In this document: piece by piece, positions 13,213 to 21,189 of the stretch
Layout: each line of letters starts with the position of its first letter
Position numbering within the stretch: position 1 is the first letter of the stretch
Assembly: GCA_001275005.1 (NCBI GenBank)
Contig: JWZX01001704.1
Location: 1 to 29,447, forward strand
Length of the DNA stretch: 29,447 nucleotides
From: Chrysochromulina tobinii
Lineage: Eukaryota; Haptophyta; Prymnesiales; Chrysochromulinaceae
Direction: 5' to 3'
Translations under genes and position numbers: made by a program
The notes under the pieces: generated by a model
Database searches by the model: none
Told to the model about the DNA's origin: nothing
What the model saw: only the letters and a program-made list of their open reading frames with translations

Positions 13213-15875
13213 TCACAGCTCGCTCTTGGGCGCGCTTGCCGGGCTCCATGCCTCAAAGAATGCAAGCTCAAGCTCCATCGCCCGGACGTACCTGCACTCG
13301 AAAGCACGCCAGTCCAAGTCAGTTGCAAGCATATGCAAGCATGTGCACTCACATGCAATCACATGCAATCAGATGCAATCCGATGCAATCCGATGGCATG
13401 CAATCAGATGTTAATCAGATGCAATCGGAGGCCCTCGACAGCCCGACATCCCGACATCCCGAGTCCTCAGCGACATCAGGTCCTCAGCGATGCTTTAGCA
13501 GTCATCGGCGGTTGTCATCAGCGGTACTCAGCGCCACTCCGCGGACGTACAGCGAACGGATCTCCCCAAATCTCGCAGCGTAGCCGCCCTCGAGTCGCGC
13601 GCTGTATCGGTCTAGCAACCGCTCGAGCGTCGTGGCGAGCGACTCGAAGCCCGCGTCGCTGTACGTGTCGATCCAGTCCACATAAGGACCGGGCGTCTTG
13701 TCGGGCGCGAGGCTCTGTCCGGGGGAGGCGTCATCAGTCGTCATCAGTCGTCATCAGGCGTCATCAGGCGTCATCAGGCGTCATCAGGCGTCATCAGGCG
13801 TCATCAGGCGTCATCAGGCGTCATCAGGCGCCATCAGGCGTCATCAGGCGTCATCCATCGCCATCAGTGGCACTCACCTGTCCGAGGAAGGCATACAAGC
13901 GCATGCACGGCACCATCGCCGCGGCGCATGCAACCACATCCGATGAGCTTGCCACCTCGTTTAGGAAGTCGACGTAGCCCTGCGTCGCGGCGACGGGCAC
14001 TACGGCCGACATGTCCACATCCCAGCGCGTCGCGTAGCCCGCATGCAATCGAAGCTCATCGACGACGCCCCGGACGAGCGATGCAAACTCACGCACGCCC
14101 GCAACGTCCGCAGCTGGCAGCTTGGTCAAGGCGAGGGTGTACGCACGAGCGAAGGCTTCCAGGAAAAACTTATCCTGTACACAGCGCATCCATCGCAATC
14201 GGGGGGCCAATCCGCGCTCATCAAAGTGGCCATCTCAGTGGCCATCACCGTCGCAATCAGCCACGCACTTGGGCGACGTAGCCAGTCACATGCAATCACA
14301 TGCAATCACATGCGATCACATGCAATCACATGCAATCACATGCAATCAGCCACGCACTTGAGCCACGTAGCCAGCAAAGTTGAGCTTGGGCAGCGCGCCG
14401 CTCGCGAGCCCGCGGATGAAGCCGGTACGCAAGCACGCCTCTCGCAGCTCGACGACACGTGCATCGGTCCAAAGCGCCATCGCGAGCGAGCTCGAATCTC
14501 CCGCCTCGGAGATCGCCGTGGGGCCGTCGCGGCTGCCCGGGACGGCGCTCGAGAGTGCGGCCCAGCCCGAGCGCGCGTGATTCAGAGGGCCACGGGCGCC
14601 CTTTCCAACTCGGAGCCTGAGCGAGCCAAAGGGTCATCAGCGGTCATCAACGGTCATCAGTGGCAATCAAGGGAGATCAAGGGTCATCAATGGTCATCAG
14701 TGGCAATCAACGGCCATCAGCGGTCATCAGTGGGCATCAGCGGCCATCAGCGGCAATCAACGGCCATCAGTGGCAATCAAGGGCCATCAGTGACAATCAA
14801 GGGCCATCAGTGACAATCAACGGCCATCAGCGGCAATCAAGGGCCATCAGTGGCAATCAAGGGCCATCAGTGGCAATCAAGGGCCATCAGTGGCAATCAA
14901 GGGCCATCAGTGGCAATCAAGGGCCATCAGTGGCAATCAAGGGCCATCAGTGGCAATCAAGGGCCATCAGTGGCAATCAAGGGCCATCAGTGGCAATCAA
15001 CGGCAGTTAGCGGCGCACCGAGCGGAGGCCTCGAAGACAGTCGACAGGTACTCGCGCGCCTCTTGTACGGCCGAGAGCGTGTCAATCGGCCGGCCCGCGT
15101 GCACCTGCTTCGCTAGCGCCGCCGCGACCGCCGCAGCGAGCGTGCACCCAGCCCCGTGAGTGTTCGAGGTCTCGACTCGCGCATAGCGAAGCTCGACGAT
15201 ACGGGCGCCGCCGAGGGCACTGTGGCCGACGTTTGGCTGGGCGTCGGCGTAGACGTCGACCATGTCGCCCTCGGCGAGCCGGCCGCCCTTGAGCAGCACC
15301 GACGTCGCCCCGAGAGCCACCAGCGCACTCGCTGCCTCACGCATCTCCGCCACCGTAGTCGGCGCCGGCCGATCGAGAAGCTTACCCGCCTCTGGCATGT
15401 TCGGGGTGAGCACTGTCGCGGTGGGAAGGAGCACATTTCGGAGGGCAGCGATGGCCTCCGGGCTCACCAGCATGTCGCCGCTCGCTGCCACGAACACAGG
15501 GTCGATGACGCGCACGGCCGCCTTGTGATCATCGAGCGCCTTCGCGACGGTCGTGATCACCTCGGCCGTCGGCAGCATGCCCGTTTGAATGGCATGCGCT
15601 CCAATGTCGCCGAGCACTGAGTCGATCTGCGCCCTCACAAAGGATGGCGTCGCGGCCTCAACGCCCTGCACGCCGACGGTGTTCTGCGCCGTCAGCGCCA
15701 CGATGGCCGTGGTTCCAAAGACGCCGTTCGCCTCGAACGTCTTCAATGCCGCCTGGATGCCCGCGCCGCCGCCACTGTCAGAGCCCGCCACGGTCAGTAC
15801 AACCGGTGGGCTGTACGCTCCAGGAGCTTCCGCCGCTGTTGCGGCGAGAGCGACCAATAGCCACACGACCCGCAT
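13213..15875 (-). CDS. ThiD-TenA fusion: HMP/HMP-P kinase joined to thiaminase II-type domain, five exons
   Basis: Exons (minus strand): 15875-15019, 14616-14358, 14174-13878, 13714-13551, 13291-13213. The sum is 1656 bp, or 551 residues plus stop, with every junction in frame. Residues 1-~20 are hydrophobic ([17 protein letters not shown]), suggesting a signal or plastid leader; an upstream in-frame Met exists at 15929. Residues ~25-300 are Thi[11 protein letters not shown] (30-39), TAQNT (62-66) and the NTHGAGC anion hole (238-244, Cys244). The ThiD end motif [10 protein letters not shown] appears only after splicing intron 1. Residues ~330-551 are Ten[22 protein letters not shown] across intron 2, ELRLH, and [10 protein letters not shown] with the active Cys462. 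WIDTYSD follows intron 3, and [12 protein letters not shown] spans intron 4. The arrangement matches yeast Thi20-type proteins, which phosphorylate and salvage the thiamine pyrimidine. All four introns are decamer arrays. Confidence 0.9.
13292..13550 (-). repeat. intron 4 of ThiD-TenA, AATCAGATGC-type array with 9-bp direct repeats at both splice sites
   Basis: A 259-bp phase 2 intron with donor TTCGCT|GTACGTCCG and acceptor GTGCAG|GTACGTCCG. The intron start and the following exon start share GTACGTCCG. Decamer units related to those of the other introns lie at ~13350-13430. Confidence 0.85.
13715..13877 (-). repeat. intron 3 of ThiD-TenA, (CATCAGGCGT)n array
   Basis: A 163-bp phase 0 intron with a textbook donor CAG|GTGAGT and acceptor CCCGGACAG|AGC. 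About 13 decamers occupy 13731-13860. CGGACAG occurs at both the exon 3 end and the intron end. Confidence 0.9.
14175..14357 (-). repeat. intron 2 of ThiD-TenA, decamer array plus copied exon edge
   Basis: A 183-bp phase 0 intron with donor CAA|GTGCGT and acceptor GTGTACAG|GATAAG. It contains about six AATCACATGC units (plus strand, ~14287-14349). It also has an imperfect 32-bp copy of the exon 2/intron 2 boundary (14255-14286 against 14345-14376). Confidence 0.88.
14617..15018 (-). repeat. intron 1 of ThiD-TenA, 10/20-bp tandem array
   Basis: A 402-bp phase 2 intron with donor CTCG|GTGCGC and acceptor CTCGCTCAG|GCTCCG. From 14631 to about 15010 it is a continuous array of ~38 ten-base units in strict register. 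The right part (14841-15000) is eight identical 20-bp units GGGCCATCAGTGGCAATCAA (plus strand). Splicing it restores the conserved ThiD C-terminus. Confidence 0.9.
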
Positions 15876-15978
15876 CGGGCACAAAAGGACGTCGCAAAAA
15901 GCGAGCGCGAGATCGCTCGAGCTCACCACGTCTTACTTTTTACTCTGTCTACAAATACTGCCCGACTGCCGACGCTCG

Positions 15979-17802
15979 TCAGGCGGAGACGTCGTCCATC
16001 AAAGACAGGAGATCAAGTCCCTGATCCAATTGCCCGAGCTTCTCGTCGAGCTTCAGGAGCTTCTCCTGCAAGATCTCGACGCGCCTCGAGAGAAGGGCAT
16101 GCTGATCGAGAGCGGCTGCTTCGTCAGTGCTACCGCTCGTGGGCACGAGCGGGATCGCAGCGGGCATTGGAGCGGGCGAGGGCGTCCTCGTGGGCACGAG
16201 CGGCGGCGGCGGCGGCGGCTGCGGCTCCGCCAAGAGGAGTATTGGTTCAGGGGCGGCTTTTGCGGGGAAGAAGGAGGAGAAGGAGAAGATGAACGGGGGC
16301 TGCACTTTGGAGGCGGCAGGCTTGAGCTCGATGGCGTCGTTGGTGTTGCCGCTACACTCGACGAAGGGAGATCCTGGGCGAGACCGCCGCCCGTCTCGCC
16401 CGGGAGGTCGATCTGCCCCGGGAGGTCGATCTGCCCCGGGAGGGCGATCTGCCCCGGGAGGGCGATCTGCCTCAGGCTCGAGCTCGGGCGCTGCCGCGGG
16501 CGCGACGGGCGGCCTTCCATAGGAAAGCTTGACGTCGTCGATGATCTCGGTCACCTCCGATTCCGTCAAGAGTTTAGGTGGTGTGGGCACAAAGTGGTCG
16601 AGGAGCACGGCGACGACGACGTTGGAGAGCACAAGCTGCATCAGGAGGGCGCAGGTGATGAAGTAGAAGGACACCGCGAACGGTCTTGTCTGGTAGAGCC
16701 CGAAAAGGAGCGGCCTCATGATCTCCTCGCACCACGCTTCACCAGTCATGATCTGGAAGAGGGTGAACATCGCGCGTGAGTAGACACCAAAATACTCAAT
16801 CCCGCGGGTATAGCCGCGCGGCGTCGTCGAGTCCACGACGTGCGAGACGTTGCTGTAAGGATCCGTCGCTGTAATCTCGCTCGTCCTGTAATAGCCCAAG
16901 CGACCAAACTCACGGAAGAGCTCGACGCCGAGGATGGCGTAGATGCAGAAGAAGATGAAGACGATCACGAAGGCGTTCGCGACGCCCGGAATGGACGCGA
17001 GCAGCGCCATGATGATCTTGTTCAGCGACTTGATCCGCTTGAAGAGGCGGAAGACGCGGAACGCTCTTAGCAGCTTGAGTTTTTGCAACTCGCCCAACTC
17101 GATGCCCGTTATTAACAAAATGCCCACCGCCACGATGAAAAAGTCGAAGACGTTCCACCCGCTCTTCCAAAACGCTCGGCCAAAGCCGTAGCCGTACATG
17201 TTCCACAGCAGCTCGGCCAGGAAGACTAGGTTAAACACGAAGTCAGCGGTCTCCCAAAGGGATGTATACTTCGGTCGTTGGAGGTCTTGGTCGTACTCCT
17301 TCTCCAAGATGTTGACGATGAAGTTGGCGATGATGATGCCGGCGACACTCCACACAACTCTGGGATTCGTGTAGTAACGGCGCACCTCCCGTTGATAAGG
17401 CAGCGGTTTGTTTTGGCCCAGGATCGAGTGATTCAAAAAGGGCTCGGACGGCTTTTTGATCTCGAGCGTCGCCATCAGCTTGGCGAAGCCATACACGTCA
17501 ATCTGTTTGCATTTTCCCTGATCATCTTCGTGGTATTTTGTCGAGTCTGGGTGATTGATGAGCGGGCCACACTGAGCGATCAAGCGCCTCGCCTGCTTCA
17601 CCGACACGCCCCGATCGAGTTCCTCGAGGCAGGTCACCAATTCATTTGCATCAACGGAGCCACCCTCATCAACGTCGACCTTTAAGAAGGCCCTCCAGAT
17701 CGTCGGGTCGATCTCCTTCGGTCGCTCTCTCCTTCCTTTCTTTCCATTCCTTAACCTCGTAAGGATGAGGCCGCAGCCCAGTACGCTCTGCATTCTTCGC
17801 AA
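15979..17802 (-). CDS. single-domain voltage-gated cation channel with EF-hand and C-terminal coiled coil
   Basis: A 607-residue membrane protein. Residues 43-54 ([12 protein letters not shown]) form a canonical calcium-binding EF-hand loop, and a second weaker helix pair follows. Six transmembrane segments occupy ~145-405. The S4 voltage sensor is [17 protein letters not shown] (245-260) with basic residues every third position. The pore helix and filter read [13 protein letters not shown] (filter TGEAW, 353-357), followed by S6 with [14 protein letters not shown] single 6TM domain with an acidic filter is the architecture of bacterial NaChBac and of algal/diatom single-domain (EukCat-like) channels, which assemble as tetramers. 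The C-terminus has a Pro/Ala region with four DRPPGA units and then a heptad-rich helix ([26 protein letters not shown]) suited to tetramerisation. The TGEAW filter leaves Na/Ca selectivity open. Its end is ~100 bp from the ThiD-TenA start on the same strand. Confidence 0.88.
   Translation of the reverse strand: MRRMQSVLGCGLILTRLRNGKKGRRERPKEIDPTIWRAFLKVDVDEGGSVDANELVTCLEELDRGVSVKQARRLIAQCGPLINHPDSTKYHEDDQGKCKQIDVYGFAKLMATLEIKKPSEPFLNHSILGQNKPLPYQREVRRYYTNPRVVWSVAGIIIANFIVNILEKEYDQDLQRPKYTSLWETADFVFNLVFLAELLWNMYGYGFGRAFWKSGWNVFDFFIVAVGILLITGIELGELQKLKLLRAFRVFRLFKRIKSLNKIIMALLASIPGVANAFVIVFIFFCIYAILGVELFREFGRLGYYRTSEITATDPYSNVSHVVDSTTPRGYTRGIEYFGVYSRAMFTLFQIMTGEAWCEEIMRPLLFGLYQTRPFAVSFYFITCALLMQLVLSNVVVAVLLDHFVPTPPKLLTESEVTEIIDDVKLSYGRPPVAPAAAPELEPEADRPPGADRPPGADRPPGADRPPGRDGRRSRPGSPFVECSGNTNDAIELKPAASKVQPPFIFSFSSFFPAKAAPEPILLLAEPQPPPPPPLVPTRTPSPAPMPAAIPLVPTSGSTDEAAALDQHALLSRRVEILQEKLLKLDEKLGQLDQGLDLLSLMDDVSA
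16400..16472. repeat. 18-bp tandem repeat coding (GADRPP)n
   Basis: About four copies of an 18-bp unit (CGGGAGGTCGATCTGCCC and variants, plus strand) inside the channel gene. In the sense strand it codes a Pro/Asp/Arg linker after the pore domain. The unit length is 3n, so copy number can vary without breaking the frame. Confidence 0.85.
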
Positions 17803-17946
17803 AAATGGCCGAACGAGGGATCGCAGTCACGAGGTCCTCTTGTTCCGCTTGATTCTCTTCCTGGCCTGCCAGCCAGTGCGTTATAAACAAATGCCGAAAC
17901 ATTCCTGGAACGAGTTTTCTTCCTATTTTGGGGCGGAGCGCTCCAA

Positions 17947-17976
17947 AAGTCAAGTCAAGTCAAGTCAAGTCAAGTC
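17947..17976. repeat. (AAGTC)6 pentamer array
   Basis: Six uninterrupted AAGTC copies upstream of the channel gene. It is the same pentamer as in the inverted repeat at 4916-4971, about 13 kb away. Confidence 0.9.
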
Positions 17977-18517
17977 GACTGAGGAGGGGTACGTGTTGTG
18001 TGTGTTGCGTGTCGTACCAGGCAGTGACTAGGGGTCCACCATGGAGTGGAATAATAAGATCACGTGCGTCGAGATATTCATACACGACCACTGACGACTC
18101 AAGACATGATATCCGCTCCTCCCCGCTCGCGCTCCCTCGAACGCTGGGCGGAACGGGGGGCATCTGCGCGCGTCTGAGCGTGCGGTTTCGCACTGACTCA
18201 GTCACTGACACACAAAATGCGCAAATATAACGAACTCTCCCGGGGCTCGTCCGTTCACCTCTGCGAGCGCACGCGCCGCATGACGCGCCGGCAAATGACC
18301 CTAATTAGGGAGTCCCTATTCCCAATTGAGAGCATGGGAGCGAGGACGATTCGGTGGGGTCTAATTGCCATTCTAATTAGGAGGGCAATTAGGTCTAATT
18401 GCCATTCTAATTAGGAGGACGACTCGGTGGGGTCTGGGGAGACGGCGCAGTAGAGCGCCGGCCGCCGCTGATAGGACAGGGAGTGCCGCACTGCTCCGAT
18501 CGACGACCGTCGGCGCG
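17977..18517. other. gene-poor spacer with TAATTAG-rich repeats
   Basis: No gene is recognised. At 18359-18384 and 18393-18418 lies a perfect 26-bp direct repeat (begins GTCTAATTGCC). The pair is bracketed by near-identical GGACGATTCGGTGGGG (18343) and GGACGACTCGGTGGGG (18417). CTAATTGCC and GGCAATTAG form an inverted repeat (18361-18369 / 18384-18392). CCCTAATTAGGG also occurs at 18299-18310. Confidence 0.6.
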
Positions 18518-18595
18518 TCGCTCAGCGCACAACTACGTTAAGGTGACCAAACTCATTACGGTAATGAGTTTGGCCCTCGCTCAGCGCACAACTAC
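18518..18595. repeat. 27-bp palindrome flanked by 19-bp direct repeats
   Basis: TCGCTCAGCGCACAACTAC occurs at 18518-18536 and again at 18577-18595. Between them CCAAACTCATTAC (18547-18559) and GTAATGAGTTTGG (18561-18573) are perfect complements around one G. The right direct repeat contains the stop codon of the HAD gene, so the hairpin would lie in its 3' UTR. Confidence 0.85.
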
Positions 18596-19848
18596 AGGAA
18601 GTTTGGTCGGGGGGGGGGCGCGGCTGCGGGGGCGGCTGCAGGGGCCGCGCCCTCCGCGTTGGCTCGGCGGGCATACGTAGGCGAGTGCAAGCCCGGCTTG
18701 GCGCGTCCGAAGGCGGCCATGCGTGCGCTCGCGTCGGGCGTCGCAGCGCCGGCTGCACCGGTCGCTGTACCGGTGGGTGCGGCGGATGTGCCTGCAAGGC
18801 CCCGCACGAGAGGGCTCGGAGATTGTCCGCGAGATTGGTATGGGCTCTGCTTACTCAACTGCGCTCGCATGTTGAAGGGGTTGCTTGTGGCAGCGCCCTC
18901 GCCCTTGGGCGTCGTGTTGGGCGTCGCCGTCCGCCCCCCAAGGACCGCAGCGCCAACGCCCACGACGGCGCTCGGGGGCTTGGCGCGCCCAAGATTGCTC
19001 AGGGCCCCCGCGGGCGCCGTCGCGGGCGCCTCCTCCGAGCCTGTGGTGTCACGTGCCTTTGCGGGGGCGACGGCTCGCTTGAGCCTCGCGGGAGAGCCCG
19101 CTCGCGGCATCGAGGCCATCGCGCTCTTCGACGACAGCCCCAAGCTCGACTGCAACCCCATCCCCTCGTCAAGGTTGCCATTGAGGACTTCCACCAACCG
19201 CTCAGCGCATCTATCTGTGAGGCCACTCGCGAAGTGCGTGCCCACAAACTGGGCACAGGACACACACAGGGCGCGACATCGAGCGCACGGCACGAAGAGG
19301 TGAGGCAGTACCCCCTTGGAGAAGGTGAGCCGGTGAGGGCGCAGGGCGTAGGCACAGGGTCGGGATCAATCGGCATGTCTGAGGCAGATTTCGAGGCTGG
19401 CCAGTCTCACGTGGCCACGCAGATTTTCGCCGCCCTGCTCCATGAGCAGCTGGCGGTCGTCCACCGCCACCCATTGGGTGACGCGCTTGCCCTTCTCGTT
19501 CTGGTACGACTGCAGCCAGCCCCAAATCTCCTTTGGACGGATTGGCTGTAGTGGTGGGCCCTTGCGCGTCGCGCCAATCACGGTGCAGCCGACCGCCTCC
19601 AGTGCGTTCGTGCATATTGCCTTGAGGTTCGGATCCCGGCGCCAGTCAGTCGAGAGAACTATGCGCGCATCGGTGCGCTTCACAACTTCGCCGATGCGTG
19701 CCAGCTTGTCCGGCTCGAGCCTGCCCATGCCGTTGCAGCAGATGACCCCATCGATGTCAAGGAAGATGAGCTTGATCTCCTCGGCATCGCCAGCTGGTAC
19801 TGCAGATGAGGAGCCTGCGGCGTTGGCTGCCGCGGCGCCTTCTTCCAT
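18592..19848 (-). CDS. HAD-superfamily protein (Swiss-army-knife RNA repair HAD-like), two exons
   Basis: Exons 19848-19411 and 19248-18592, giving 364 residues. The Met at 19848 (MEEGAAAANAAG) is chosen because it begins shortly before the domain; the frame is open further upstream to 20187. HAD motif I is FLDIDGVI (D31, D33), motif II is VLSTDWRR (Thr67 region), and the acidic motif is WVAVDDR (D130, D131). The spliced junction gives GENLRGH|FVGTHFASGLTDRCAERLVEVLN, matching the usual end of HAD domains found in Swiss-army-knife RNA repair proteins and similar small HADs. This supports the intron. Exon 2 then continues as a ~190-residue Ala/Pro/Ser/Gly-rich tail with no fold recognised. The likely activity is phosphatase-type; the substrate is unknown. 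A 27-bp palindrome follows the stop. Confidence 0.75.
19249..19410 (-). other. intron of the HAD gene
   Basis: 162 bp with donor CAC|GTGAGA and acceptor GTGCCCAG|TTTGTG, phase 0. Unlike the ThiD-TenA and prolyl hydroxylase introns it has no decamer array and no obvious direct repeats at the splice sites. Splicing restores the HAD domain end. Confidence 0.8.
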
Positions 19849-20352
19849 TCCTCCTGCCACGCGCGCGCAAGCCACGCGAATCCGTCGCGTCTCTCTCTCT
19901 CTTTCTAGATTTTCGGAAATGTCAGGACGGCCAGTTTGAGTTTCGTCACTCTCAACGGACGACTCCGCACCCGAGCCTGCTGTCAACACGACGCGAAGTT
20001 GAAGTACCGAGACGCGTAGGCACATGCAGGGGCCACATATCCGCGTTGGATGGTCAGGTGACGCCACTCTGCAGGTGACGTGGTGAACGACCGGCATTTT
20101 GCCGACCGGAGACAACCCGATAAAACAATGTATTTTCAGCGTCGGGCGCTCGGAACGAACGGCGCATACCGGTAACGAAACGGACACAGGCGGGGGGCGC
20201 GCTGGGGGGGGGACGCGCCGGGACGGCTATGGGACACTGCACAGTTCAAACACCCATACCATCTCCCCGGTGCGTAGCTACCTCCACGCGCTCCCCGAAG
20301 GCCCGAAGCACTTGATTCAACGCCCGCCTCTCTCATGCTCTTGGCGGGGCGC
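19849..20352. other. spacer between HAD gene and prolyl hydroxylase gene
   Basis: Upstream of the HAD start. A pyrimidine run (TCTCTCTCTCTTTC, ~19890) and long G runs near 20192-20215 are present. The frame of the HAD gene stays open upstream to 20187, so an earlier start is possible, but that sequence is not domain-like. Nothing else is recognised. Confidence 0.35.
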
Positions 20353-21124
20353 TCAAGCTTCCTCAAACCAGATGCTCACCGCAAAGCGAGGCGCGTGTGC
20401 AGGCCTCACCTCATGAGGTACACGCTGGTCGCTCCAAAAGCATACGAGTCGGTCCCCTAACGGTTCCACGTCCGTCGCCACCTCGCCCTCGTCAGCTGCG
20501 AGTCCCCCCTTGCCCTCGCCTGCCGTGTAGATGCGCAGCTCGCCGCCGTCCTGAGCGCACCAGGTCGGGTTGGCATAATAGATGGTCGTCAGAACCCGAC
20601 CGCGCCGCCGTGGGCGAGTAAGGCTCTGCTCGCCGCCACCCTCGCCGCCACCCTCGCCGCCGCCCTCGCCGCCGCCCCCACCGTCGTTGTTATCGACGTG
20701 GCGCACGTAGCGCGCGCCCCCCCCCGGGTAGCACGTGAGCTGTATCTCGTTCCTAATTAGGGGCGAGCTCGATCGGAGCTCGGGCAGATGCGGCGAGATC
20801 TCGAGCTCCCGCACGAGATCGTCCAGCGCACTGAGGAGCTGGGCGAGCGCTGGGTGGCGGGAAGACTCCGATGGGCCTAGCCATCTCATCTCATCGCCGC
20901 GTGGCAAGGGCGTACCGGTAATGCGAGCGTACGCAGCTGCAGCACGCCCACCTGCCACGTCACCAGGTCGGAGCTCGCCATGATGAGGTAATCAGAGGCA
21001 ATCAGAGACAAGGGAGATCGCACCTGCCACGTCACCAGGTCGGAGCTCGCCACTCTGTCGCATCTGGCTCAGCACAGCATGCACAGCCGCACAGGAGCAC
21101 GAGCAGGTGCTCATCCCCCCCCCA

Positions 21125-21189
<65 letters not shown>

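Noticed and set aside
14617-15018. CRISPR-like array (regular repeats)
   Set aside because: Units are 10/20 bp with no unique spacers, lie between coding exons with proper GT-AG borders, and the genome is eukaryotic.
14175-15018. TPP riboswitch in the thiamine gene introns
   Set aside because: Thiamine genes of some algae have them, but I found no paired CTGAGA and ACCTGA landmark elements with the right context; one CTGAGA-like word in intron 2 stands alone.
14660-15159. Plus-strand repetitive open frames coding Ser-Gly-Asn-Gln-Gly-Pro runs
   Set aside because: They arise from the decamer intron of the ThiD-TenA gene on the other strand; the 20-bp unit stays open by chance.
17669-17953. 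Upstream minus-strand frame as an extra first exon of the channel
   Set aside because: It is in a different frame from the channel, overlaps its 5' end, and has no membrane or EF-hand signature.
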